Shown here piece by piece: positions 1 to 6,034 of a stretch of 7,956 bases of DNA. This DNA comes from an uncultured Eubacteriales bacterium (GTDB lineage: Bacteria > Bacillota > Clostridia > Monoglobales > Monoglobaceae). The position numbers and the translations under genes were made by a program. Below the pieces are notes generated by a model. That model had not been told where the DNA came from. It did no database searches and was given only the letters and a program-made list of their open reading frames with translations. Location of the stretch: assembly GCA_905201285.1 (NCBI GenBank), contig CAJKNM010000072.1:1-7956 (forward strand), in the 5' to 3' direction. Within the stretch, counting starts at the first letter, position 1. Every line of letters starts with the position of its first letter.

Positions 1-114
1 TCGATTCCGATATCGCTGATCGCGGCGCGGGTCGGGTTCGACAATTACACATATTTCTCAACATCCTTCAAGGAGATCGTCGGCGTTTCGCCGCGGGAAT
101 ATTTCGGAAAATAA
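1..114 (+). CDS. AraC-family transcriptional regulator, C-terminal fragment
   Basis: This is the 3' end of a gene entering from the left edge. Frame 1 reads 37 codons and then TAA at 112-114. The peptide carries the second helix-turn-helix of the AraC/XylS DNA-binding domain: ISLIAARVGFDNYTYFSTSF followed by the family signature region around GVSPREYF, then a short tail FGK. AraC proteins normally end a few residues after the SPxEY motif, so the C-terminus is intact and only the upstream part (effector or response-regulator domain and first HTH) is missing. It is a DNA-binding regulator, but the ligand and targets cannot be told from this fragment. I see no convincing terminator before the rpsB promoter, which begins 25 nt after the stop. 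It probably belongs to a separate transcription unit upstream. Confidence 0.85.
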   Translation, partial: SIPISLIAARVGFDNYTYFSTSFKEIVGVSPREYFGK

Positions 115-139
115 ATGTGTAAACAATCTGTAAAACCTC

Positions 140-168
140 TTGAAAAAAGCGGGGGGTTGTGGTAAAAT
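140..168 (+). promoter_or_regulatory. Predicted sigma-A promoter of rpsB-tsf
   Basis: The -35 box is TTGAAA at 140-145. The spacer is exactly 17 nt, and the -10 box is TAAAAT at 163-168, preceded by TGG at 160-162, which is an extended -10 (TGn). Transcription would start near 175, giving a leader of about 135 nt ahead of rpsB. Such a strong promoter is expected for a ribosomal-protein operon. The assignment is from consensus matching only. Confidence 0.7.
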
Positions 169-174
169 ATTATT

Positions 175-309
175 TGTGGACGTTTGCGGCGGCGTCTGCC
201 CACAAAAAATACAGCCGCGATAACACACACCGGACGAGCGTTCCGAGGGTCAGAGCATATCTGTACCGGGCGCCATGAAACGGTGGTGGGAAAACTCAGG
301 AGGACTAAA
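175..309 (+). promoter_or_regulatory. Structured 5' leader of rpsB (candidate autoregulatory RNA)
   Basis: The untranslated stretch between the predicted transcription start and the rpsB ATG is GC-rich and can form several helices. TGTGG (175-179) pairs with CCACA (200-204), continued by ACG (180-182) with CGT (193-195). GCGGC (186-190) can instead pair with GCCGC (214-218), which would be a pseudoknot or a mutually exclusive fold. CGGA (231-234) pairs with TCCG (242-245), and CACCG (228-232) can pair with CGGTG (281-285), close to the Shine-Dalgarno. S2 regulates its own operon through the rpsB leader in gamma-proteobacteria. Whether this unrelated-looking leader does the same is inference. 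It could also be an ordinary leader with chance pairings. Confidence 0.35.
298..303 (+). promoter_or_regulatory. Ribosome binding site that sets the rpsB start
   Basis: A full-consensus AGGAGG lies 6 nt before the ATG at 310. It decides against the in-frame TTG at 184, which has no Shine-Dalgarno and would place the start inside the leader. Confidence 0.85.
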
Positions 310-1059
310 ATGTCTGTTGTAACCATTAAACAGCTTCTCGAAGCAGGCGTCCATTTCGGACATCACACCAGAAGATGGAACCCGAAGATGGCGGAGTACA
401 TCTTCACAGAAAGAAACGGTATCTATATCATCGACCTTCAGAAGACCGTAAAGAAAATTGAGGAAGCGTACTATTTTGTTCGTGACATCGCGGCAGAGGG
501 TGGAACAATTCTCTTTGTCGGCACAAAGAAGCAGGCTCAGGATGCTATCCGCGAGGAAGCAGAAAGAACCGGTATGTACTATGTAAATGCGCGTTGGCTC
601 GGCGGTATGCTTACAAACTTCAAGACAATCAAAAAGAGAATCGAGCGTCTTTATCAGCTTGAAAAGATGGCTGAGGACGGAACAATGGACCTTCTTCCCA
701 AGAAAGAGGTTATTAAACTGAACCTTGAGCACGAGAAACTCGAAAAGTTCCTCGGCGGTATCAAAGAAATGAAGGATCTTCCTTCGGCTATGTTCGTTGT
801 TGACCCGAGAAAAGAGAAGAACGCTATCGCAGAGGCTCATAAACTCGGTATCCCGGTTATAGCAATCGTTGATACAAACTGTGACCCTGAAGAAGCTGAC
901 TATCCTATCCCCGGTAACGATGACGCTATCCGTGCGGTTAAGCTTATTGCCGCTACAATCGGTAACGCTGTTATCGAAGGCCGTCAGGGCGAGCAGAACG
1001 TTGCTGAAACCGAAACGGCTGAGGAAGCAGAAGTTAGCCTCGATATGCTCGATGAGTAA
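310..1059 (+). CDS. rpsB: 30S ribosomal protein S2
   Basis: The gene encodes small-subunit ribosomal protein uS2 (249 aa), which binds late to the 30S head-body junction near the anti-Shine-Dalgarno region and is needed to recruit S1 where S1 is present. The family signatures are clear: the N-terminal block LLEAGVHFGHHTRRWNPKM (residues 9-27), IYIIDLQKT, LFVGTKKQAQ, RWLGGMLTNF, and the late block PVIAIVDTNCDPE. The last 25 or so residues are an acidic, glutamate-rich tail, common and variable in this family. Length is normal. The open frame extends upstream to 184, but the consensus AGGAGG and the match to the family N-terminus place the start at 310. It is followed 38 nt later by tsf, the standard bacterial pairing, and transcribed from the strong promoter at 140-168. 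The codons look like those of a highly expressed gene. Confidence 0.98.
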   Translation: MSVVTIKQLLEAGVHFGHHTRRWNPKMAEYIFTERNGIYIIDLQKTVKKIEEAYYFVRDIAAEGGTILFVGTKKQAQDAIREEAERTGMYYVNARWLGGMLTNFKTIKKRIERLYQLEKMAEDGTMDLLPKKEVIKLNLEHEKLEKFLGGIKEMKDLPSAMFVVDPRKEKNAIAEAHKLGIPVIAIVDTNCDPEEADYPIPGNDDAIRAVKLIAATIGNAVIEGRQGEQNVAETETAEEAEVSLDMLDE

Positions 1060-1097
1060 TATATAAATTCAGAGATAATCAGAAAGGATGATATAAA

Positions 1098-2009
1098 ATG
1101 GCATTTACAGCACAGGATGTTAAAAAGCTTAGAGAAATCACAAGCTGTGGTATGATGGACTGTAAGAAGGCTCTTACAGAGACTGACGGCGATATGGACA
1201 AGGCTATTGAGTTCCTGAGAGAAAAGGGACTTGCTACTGCTGCTAAGAAGGCGGGCAGAATTGCGGCTGAGGGTATCGTTAAGTCGTATATAGACGGAAA
1301 AGTCGGCGTTTTGGTTGAGGTTAACTCAGAAACCGACTTTGTTGCGAAGAACGCTGAGTTCCAGAACTTTGTTGCGGATGTTGCTAAGACTATTGCTGAC
1401 ACCAACCCCGCTGACGTTGAAGAACTCAAAAATGAGAAGTGCGGCGATTCTACCATCGGCGATATGCTGACCGAGAAAATTGCTAAAATCGGTGAGAATA
1501 TGAACATCAGACGTTTCGCAAGAGTTGAAACAGACGGTGTTATCACCGACTATATTCACGCGGCAGGTAAAATCGGCGTTTTGGTTGAGGCTGACGCTCC
1601 CGATAACGACGAGGTTCACGAGTGCTTGAGAAATCTCGCTATGCAGATTGCGGCTCTTAACCCGAAGTATTTGTCAAGCAACGATGTTGCTGAAGATTAT
1701 AAAGAGCATGAGAAAGAAATTCTTATCGCTCAGCTTAAGAATGACCCGAAGAACGCTTCTAAGCCCGACAACATCATTGAGAAGATGATTACAGGTCGTC
1801 TCGCAAAGGAACTTAAGGAAATCTGCCTGCTTGAACAGGAATATGTTAAGGCAGAGAACAAAGAGACCGTTGCTAAGTATGTTGAAGCGGTAAGTAAGAA
1901 AATCGGTGCTGACATCAAGATAAAGAGCTTTGTTCGTTTTGAGACCGGTGAAGGCCTTGAAAAGAAGGAAGAAAACTTTGCTGATGAAGTTGCAAGTATG
2001 ATTAAATAA
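1098..2009 (+). CDS. tsf: Elongation factor Ts
   Basis: The gene encodes EF-Ts (303 aa), the cytoplasmic guanine-nucleotide exchange factor that releases GDP from EF-Tu so it can be recharged with GTP and aminoacyl-tRNA. The N-terminal UBA-like domain (about residues 1-50) contains LREITSCGMMDCKKAL. The EF-Tu-contacting motif is present as T79-D80-F81-V82 in SETDFVAKN, at the same numbering as in E. coli EF-Ts. The rest fits the two-part core (two homologous subdomains, about residues 55-140 and 145-280, both with a KIGVLVE/KVGVLVE-type strand). The start has an AGAAAGGA Shine-Dalgarno (1081-1088). It is the second and last gene of the rpsB operon, because a strong intrinsic terminator follows the stop by about 14 nt. 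Many Firmicutes continue with pyrH and frr; this operon does not. Confidence 0.98.
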   Translation: MAFTAQDVKKLREITSCGMMDCKKALTETDGDMDKAIEFLREKGLATAAKKAGRIAAEGIVKSYIDGKVGVLVEVNSETDFVAKNAEFQNFVADVAKTIADTNPADVEELKNEKCGDSTIGDMLTEKIAKIGENMNIRRFARVETDGVITDYIHAAGKIGVLVEADAPDNDEVHECLRNLAMQIAALNPKYLSSNDVAEDYKEHEKEILIAQLKNDPKNASKPDNIIEKMITGRLAKELKEICLLEQEYVKAENKETVAKYVEAVSKKIGADIKIKSFVRFETGEGLEKKEENFADEVASMIK

Positions 2010-2022
2010 TCAGATAAAATTT

Positions 2023-2059
2023 AAAGGCATCAGCCACATTAAGCGGTTGATGCCTTTTT
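2023..2059 (+). terminator. Intrinsic terminator of rpsB-tsf, shared with convergent gene
   Basis: AAAGGCATCA (2023-2032) pairs perfectly with TGATGCCTTT (2048-2057). The stem extends by G-T, C-G and C-G to 13 bp, with a 9-nt loop (2036-2044), and five Ts end the second arm (2055-2059). It starts 14 nt after the tsf stop. Read from the minus strand the same hairpin is followed by a weaker, broken T-tract (AAATTTTA), so it may also stop transcription of the convergent HD gene, whose last codons lie inside the second arm. Confidence 0.88.
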
Positions 2060-2578
2060 GAATTGTTTGTGAGCTATTAAATATCTCTGAATCTGAGCAA
2101 CGTCAGACCTCTTACAGATGAATGAAGCAATCTCACACGTTGCACAAATTTTATCGGCGATTGTGACGATTACGCTTTCGCGGTAACGCGGCGGCTTTAT
2201 GTTAAGCGGAAACATATGCTTAATTATAATATCCTCTTGAATCTTGTCAATTTCAAAATCACGCTCTGCATTTTTTAATGCAATCTGAGCATGACCGAAA
2301 CCGTGCATCCTGTCACCCGGCGTTCCCTCGCGCCAGTCATAAAGGAAGTAGTCATGAAGCAGAGCCCCGCGAATCAGACTTCGCATATTAACCGTGATAT
2401 TAAGCTTTTTTGCTATCCACACGCTTACGCACGCAACAGACAGCGAATGCTCGAAACAGTTAAAGTGACGGTGATGAACAAGATTCAGTTCGCACTGCAT
2501 ACGGTCTGATGTCAGTATGTCATAGCCGTATTCAAATATAAGAGAAACAATAGCTGAAATAGATTCTGTCTTATACAT
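2039..2578 (-). CDS. HD-domain phosphohydrolase, uncharacterised clostridial type
   Basis: The gene encodes a predicted soluble 179-aa metal-dependent phosphohydrolase of the HD superfamily; the substrate is unknown. Visible metal-ligand candidates are H44 (in FNCFEHSLSVA), the H75-D76 doublet in GALLHDYFLYDW, H92 and H96 in HGFGH, H121 in IIIKHMFPL, and D142 in TIADKICATCE. This six-position pattern suggests a di-metal HD enzyme acting on a phosphoester, perhaps a nucleotide. I recall similar short orphan HD proteins in clostridial genomes but no assigned function. The frame is open to 2656, but the ATG at 2578 is chosen because it has AAGGTG six nt upstream and the longer start would sit within the -35 box of the gene's own promoter. 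It converges on tsf, and its last codons (FKKAST) are written through the tsf terminator hairpin. No partner gene on this strand is visible. Confidence 0.85.
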   Translation of the reverse strand: MYKTESISAIVSLIFEYGYDILTSDRMQCELNLVHHRHFNCFEHSLSVACVSVWIAKKLNITVNMRSLIRGALLHDYFLYDWREGTPGDRMHGFGHAQIALKNAERDFEIDKIQEDIIIKHMFPLNIKPPRYRESVIVTIADKICATCEIASFICKRSDVAQIQRYLIAHKQFKKASTA

Positions 2579-2584
2579 TATTTT

Positions 2585-2590
2585 CACCTT
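2585..2590 (-). promoter_or_regulatory. Ribosome binding site that sets the HD-gene start
   Basis: On the minus strand AAGGTG lies six nt before the ATG at 2578-2576. The upstream in-frame ATG at 2656 has no such element and precedes the predicted transcription start, so the shorter 179-aa protein is preferred. Confidence 0.75.
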
Positions 2591-2627
2591 AATATTTATT
2601 CTGTCATAAAGATTTTTTACATCTATA

Positions 2628-2656
2628 ATTATAATATTAGTTATCAGCAAAATCAA
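2628..2656 (-). promoter_or_regulatory. Predicted sigma-A promoter of the HD-domain gene
   Basis: On the minus strand TTGATT (2656-2651) is followed after exactly 17 nt by a perfect TATAAT (2633-2628). Transcription would begin near 2621, leaving a leader of about 40 nt before the ATG at 2578. It is divergent from the promoter at 2775-2803. Confidence 0.7.
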
Positions 2657-2732
2657 GTCAAAATATTTACCAAATTAGCACAAAAACGAGGGGTATTCTT
2701 GTGAGTTTATTGCTGTTGTGCATATTCTACAA

Positions 2733-2767
2733 TTACATATCGATAAAGATAATATAGATATGCGTAA
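2733..2767 (+). repeat. Imperfect inverted repeat upstream of the dehydrogenase promoter (candidate operator)
   Basis: CATATC (2736-2741) and GATATG (2757-2762) form a perfect 6-bp inverted repeat with 15 nt between the arms, so the arm centres are 21 bp apart, or two helical turns. With a 2-nt offset the arms lengthen to TTACATATC and GATATGCGTAA. The repeat ends 7 nt upstream of the -35 box. The spacing suits a dimeric regulator, but the region is AT-rich and chance is possible. Confidence 0.3.
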
Positions 2768-2774
2768 TTTACAC

Positions 2775-2803
2775 TTGCATACCCGGTCGAATTATGTTAT
2801 AAT
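2775..2803 (+). promoter_or_regulatory. Predicted promoter of the dehydrogenase-fumC-hdrBCA operon
   Basis: TTGCAT (2775-2780), a 17-nt spacer, then a perfect TATAAT (2798-2803) with an extended -10 TGT (2795-2797). The start would be near 2810, about 27 nt before the ATG at 2837. The -10 sits in a small perfect palindrome, ATTAT-GTT-ATAAT (2791-2803), which could let a repressor occlude it. No good Rex site (TTGTGA..TCACAA type) is visible although an NADH-linked gene follows. Confidence 0.72.
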
Positions 2804-2836
2804 CTAAAGTAAAATACAAAATAGAGAAGGTGCGTT

Positions 2837-3781
2837 ATGAACAAAATATCTATCATCGGAACCGGCAGCGTCGGTTCTACAATCGCTTATACACTTACGG
2901 CTATGGGCATTGCCTCAGAAATTGTTATGATTGACATAAACAACGATAAGGCTCTCGGCGAAGCATTGGACATTCGTCAGGGTACACCGTTTTTAGGGGC
3001 ATGTTCAATCTACGCGGGGGACTATCCCGACGCGGCAAATTCAAACATCGTAATTTTAACTTCGGGTATCGCAAGAAGACCCGGCCAGTCAAGACTTGAG
3101 CTTGCACAGACAAACGTTGATATTACAAAGAAGATAATCCCGCAGATTACAAAATACGCTCCGGATGCTACCTATATTATAGTTAGTAACCCAGTTGATA
3201 TTTTGACCTACACATTCTGCAAGAGATCGGGTCTGCCCGAAAATCGCATTATCGGTTCGGGTACTATCCTTGATACCTCGCGTTTGCGTGCGAGACTTTC
3301 GGAATATTATAACCTCAACCAGAGTAATGTTCACGCTTATGTTTTCGGTGAACACGGTGATTCTTCATTTATCCCCTGGTCGGTTGCGAATATTTCAAAT
3401 GTTCCCATCGATGATTGTGACAAACTGATTTCGACTGACACAAGCTCTTATCCCAAATTCGACCGCGACGAGGTTGAACAGTATGTTCGCAAGTCGGGCG
3501 GTATCGTTATCGAGAGAAAGGGTGCTACTTTCTATGCCGTTTCTGCTTCTGTCTGTCACATTTGCAAGTGCCTGCTTGCCGGCATCGATACTACTATGAC
3601 TGTATCTACACTTATGCACGGTGAATACGGCGTTGATGACGTTTGCCTCAGCGTTTTGAACATCGTGGGTAACGAGGGTGCAAAGGCTAAGGTTCTTATG
3701 CCGCTTACCGATGATGAGCTTGTAAAGCTCAAAAAGAGTTCTGATACATTAAAGGATGTAATCAATAACCTTGATATTTAA
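2837..3781 (+). CDS. L-lactate dehydrogenase-type NAD-dependent 2-hydroxyacid dehydrogenase (LDH/MDH family), probably malate-specific
   Basis: The gene encodes a cytoplasmic enzyme of the LDH/MDH superfamily (314 aa, normal length). The Rossmann fold opens with GTGSVG (residues 8-13), and D33 at the end of the second strand points to NAD rather than NADP. Catalytic residues are D146 and R149 in ILDTSRLR and H173 in GEHGD (D168, R171 and H195 in LDH numbering), with R86 equivalent to R109. Overall, and in KGAT at 228-231, it reads as L-lactate dehydrogenase and would usually be named so. However, the specificity loop is GIARRPGQSR. R80 occupies the place of LDH Gln102 and matches E. coli MDH Arg81, and the usual loop glutamate is Q84. 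That predicts oxaloacetate/malate as substrate. Fumarase 34 nt downstream supports this. The start has AGAAGG six nt upstream. Family membership is certain; the malate assignment is inference. Confidence 0.92.
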   Translation: MNKISIIGTGSVGSTIAYTLTAMGIASEIVMIDINNDKALGEALDIRQGTPFLGACSIYAGDYPDAANSNIVILTSGIARRPGQSRLELAQTNVDITKKIIPQITKYAPDATYIIVSNPVDILTYTFCKRSGLPENRIIGSGTILDTSRLRARLSEYYNLNQSNVHAYVFGEHGDSSFIPWSVANISNVPIDDCDKLISTDTSSYPKFDRDEVEQYVRKSGGIVIERKGATFYAVSASVCHICKCLLAGIDTTMTVSTLMHGEYGVDDVCLSVLNIVGNEGAKAKVLMPLTDDELVKLKKSSDTLKDVINNLDI

Positions 3782-3815
3782 GGTATAAAACATAATAAAA
3801 AGGTGGTAAACAATA

Positions 3816-5192
3816 ATGGAATATCGTATAGAACACGATTCTATGGGCGAGGTTAAGGTTCCCGCAGACAGACTTTGGGCCGCACAGACCGAGAGAAGCC
3901 ACGAGAACTTTAAAATCGGTGTCAATATCGAAACGATGCCGAGAGAAATCACTCACGCCTTCGGAATTCTTAAAAAGGCCGCTGCTCTTGCGAATAACGA
4001 GTTAAAGCCGGAGAAGATGACTGCTGAAAAGCTTGAATACATCTCAAAGGCTTGTGACGAAGTTATTTCGGGTGAGCTGAACGGTCATTTTCCGCTTGTT
4101 GTATGGCAGACGGGTTCGGGTACTCAGTCTAATATGAACGCAAACGAGGTTATAGCTAACCGTGCGAACCAGCTTGCGGGAAAGAAACTTGTGCATCCGA
4201 ATGACGATATTAATATGAGCCAGTCATCAAATGATACATTCCCGACGGCTATGCACATTTCTGCTGTTATAGCAATAGAGGATAAGCTTATCCCCGCAAT
4301 CGAACTTCTGATAGAAACCTTTAAGAGGCTCGAGACTGAGAATGAGGGAATAGTTAAGTCCGGCCGTACACACTTGCAGGACGCTACTCCTATCAAGTTC
4401 AGTCAGGAAATAAGCGGATGGCGCTCAAGCCTTGAACGCGATGTTGAGCTTTTGAAGCTTGCCGTTTCGCCGCTTCACGAGCTTGCCCTCGGCGGAACCG
4501 CCGTTGGAACAGGCCTTAATACCCCTAAGGGATTTTCAGAGCTTGTTGCCGCAAAGGTTGCTGAACTTACCGGAAAGAATTTCATTACGGCTGAGAACAA
4601 GTTCCATGCTCTCACCTCAAAGGATGAAATAGTATTTGCTCATGGTGCAATCAAGGCGACCGCTTGTGATATGCTGAAGATAGCGAACGATGTTCGCTGG
4701 CTGGCTTCGGGACCGAGAGACGGTCTCGGCGAGATTCATATCCCCGAGAACGAGCCGGGCTCATCGATTATGCCGGGTAAGGTTAATCCGACCCAGTGTG
4801 AGGCGGTTACTATGGTTGCCGTTCAGGTAATGGGTAACGATACCGCTGTTTCAATAGCGGCTTCACAGGGTAACTTTGAACTTAACGTATTTATGCCGGT
4901 TACGGCTTATAACTTCCTTCAGTCGGCAAGGCTTTTGGCTGAGGCAATCGTATCATTCAATAACAACTGTGCTGTCGGAATCACGGCAAACAAAGAGAAG
5001 ATGCACCATAATCTTCACAATTCTTTGATGCTTGTTACCGCACTCAATCCTTATATCGGCTATGAGAATGCGGCTAAGACGGCGAAAAAGGCCTATAAAG
5101 ATAATATCTCGCTTAAACAGGCGTGTGTTGAGCTTGGCTTTTTAACAGAAGAAAAGTTTGACGAGATTTTCCACCCCGAACAGATGGTATAA
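3816..5192 (+). CDS. fumC: Class II fumarate hydratase (fumarase C)
   Basis: The gene encodes an oxygen-stable, iron-free homotetrameric fumarase (458 aa) that interconverts fumarate and (S)-malate in the cytoplasm. The aspartase/fumarase superfamily signature GSSIMPGKVN is at residues 315-324, with catalytic S316 and substrate-binding K322 and N324. The general base/acid pair partner H186 is in SGRTHLQDATP. The SGTQSNMN block (101-108) and SSNDTFPTAMH (137-147) are also intact. Length and motifs match FumC rather than aspartase (which reads GSSIMPAKVN), so fumarase is the firm call. The start has AGGTGG nine nt upstream. It sits between the dehydrogenase (34 nt gap) and hdrB (35 nt gap) with no terminator on either side. 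It would supply or consume malate for the upstream dehydrogenase, forming the oxaloacetate-malate-fumarate segment of the reductive or oxidative C4 route. Confidence 0.96.
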   Translation: MEYRIEHDSMGEVKVPADRLWAAQTERSHENFKIGVNIETMPREITHAFGILKKAAALANNELKPEKMTAEKLEYISKACDEVISGELNGHFPLVVWQTGSGTQSNMNANEVIANRANQLAGKKLVHPNDDINMSQSSNDTFPTAMHISAVIAIEDKLIPAIELLIETFKRLETENEGIVKSGRTHLQDATPIKFSQEISGWRSSLERDVELLKLAVSPLHELALGGTAVGTGLNTPKGFSELVAAKVAELTGKNFITAENKFHALTSKDEIVFAHGAIKATACDMLKIANDVRWLASGPRDGLGEIHIPENEPGSSIMPGKVNPTQCEAVTMVAVQVMGNDTAVSIAASQGNFELNVFMPVTAYNFLQSARLLAEAIVSFNNNCAVGITANKEKMHHNLHNSLMLVTALNPYIGYENAAKTAKKAYKDNISLKQACVELGFLTEEKFDEIFHPEQMV

Positions 5193-5227
5193 ACAATATT
5201 ACACAAAACATTAATGGAGGTAAAACA

Positions 5228-6034
5228 ATGAAGGTTAGTTATTTCCCCGGCTGTACCCTCCGAACCAAAGCAAAAGAACTTGACTTCTACGCAAGAAAAT
5301 GCGCCGAGATTCTCGGCGCAGAGCTTTGCGAAATCGAGAATTGGCAGTGCTGCGGCGGTGTTTTTGTCAGCGCAAAGGACGAAATCGCCACAAAGCTGTC
5401 AAGTGTTCGCGCTCTTGTTGCAGCAAGAGATGCAAATCAGCCTTTGGTTACGGTATGTTCAGCCTGTCATAATGTTATCAAACAGACTAATCATGCAATC
5501 CGGTCGGATGAGGACTTTGCCGCAAAGGTAAATACATATCTGGCTCAGGATAAGGACTTTTCGGGCCCGTACAGCGGTGAGACCGAGGTCTGTCATTATT
5601 TAGAGCTTTTGCGTGATAAAATCGGCTTTGATAAGATTAAAGAGGCGGTTAAAAATCCGCTTAAAGGTAAAAAAGTTGCCGCTTACTATGGTTGTATGCT
5701 TCTTCGCCCCGGAAAGGTAATGGCGTTTGATGACCCCGAGAATCCGACTTTGATGGAGGACTTTATAAAGGCTCTCGGAGCTGAACCTGTTATTTATCCG
5801 TCAAGAAACGAATGCTGCGGCGGATATGTGGTTGTAGAGGATGCAGAGTCGGCGAAGAAAAAGAGCGCAAAGGTCACAGACAGCGCGAAAAATCACGGCG
5901 CCGATATGATTGTTACGGCTTGTCCTCTGTGCAAGTATAATCTTGTCAAGAACGGAAGCGAGCTTCCGGTAATCTACTTTACCGAGCTTTTGGCCGAGGC
6001 TCTCGGAGTAAAGGAGGATAATTATGCAGAGTAA
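5228..6034 (+). CDS. hdrB: Heterodisulfide reductase subunit B-like protein (HdrB, two CCG domains)
   Basis: The 268-aa protein contains two complete cysteine-rich CCG domains (CX31-39CCX34CXXC). The first is C9, C41-C42, C77, C80; the second is C156, C196-C197, C232, C235. In methanogen HdrB these motifs hold two non-cubane [4Fe-4S] clusters at which a disulfide is cleaved. The typical SYFPGCTLRT N-terminus and YYGCMLLRP block are present. No membrane segment is visible, so it is a soluble subunit. A strong TGGAGGT site precedes the ATG. It overlaps hdrC by 11 nt, indicating translational coupling, and hdrA follows. CCG domains also occur in GlpC, LutA and succinate:quinone reductase type E subunits, but the two-domain layout with HdrC and HdrA neighbours makes HdrB the best fit. 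The natural disulfide or other acceptor in a bacterium is unknown. Confidence 0.92.
   Translation: MKVSYFPGCTLRTKAKELDFYARKCAEILGAELCEIENWQCCGGVFVSAKDEIATKLSSVRALVAARDANQPLVTVCSACHNVIKQTNHAIRSDEDFAAKVNTYLAQDKDFSGPYSGETEVCHYLELLRDKIGFDKIKEAVKNPLKGKKVAAYYGCMLLRPGKVMAFDDPENPTLMEDFIKALGAEPVIYPSRNECCGGYVVVEDAESAKKKSAKVTDSAKNHGADMIVTACPLCKYNLVKNGSELPVIYFTELLAEALGVKEDNYAE

Noticed and set aside
133..159. Possible terminator hairpin of the AraC gene (AACCTC against GGGGGTT).
   Set aside because: The stem needs a G-T pair, the loop is long, and no T-run follows. The same bases form the better-supported rpsB promoter.
184..309. In-frame upstream extension of rpsB from a TTG at 184 (42 extra codons).
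   Set aside because: The extension has no Shine-Dalgarno, does not resemble the S2 N-terminus, and lies in the predicted leader. AGGAGG at 298-303 fits the ATG at 310.
275..322. Fifteen-codon ORF starting ATGAAACGG that overlaps the rpsB start in another frame, as a possible regulatory leader peptide.
   Set aside because: It has no ribosome binding site of its own, and the composition is explained by the GC-rich leader and the rpsB Shine-Dalgarno being translated in frame. It is too short to support.
250..840. Minus-strand ORF of 196 codons opposite rpsB.
   Set aside because: It is cysteine- and leucine-rich and lies fully antisense to ribosomal protein S2. Its open frame is a by-product of the rpsB codon bias.
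2291..2509. Plus-strand ORF of 72 codons opposite the HD gene.
   Set aside because: It is antisense to a well-supported coding region, has no Shine-Dalgarno or recognisable motif, and is a shadow ORF.
2579..2656. Longer start for the HD protein (26 extra residues, isoleucine-rich).
   Set aside because: The ATG at 2656 lies in the predicted -35 box and has no Shine-Dalgarno. The extra residues are translated AT-rich promoter DNA.
2716..2732. Rex-like operator TTGT...ACAA upstream of the dehydrogenase.
   Set aside because: The arms are only four bases, the total length is 17 rather than 18, and the inner bases of the Rex consensus do not match.
5228..6034. Reading the two-CCG protein as LutA, GlpC or a succinate dehydrogenase type E subunit.
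   Set aside because: The two full CCG motifs, the absence of a fused ferredoxin domain, and overlapping hdrC plus hdrA downstream fit HdrB better.
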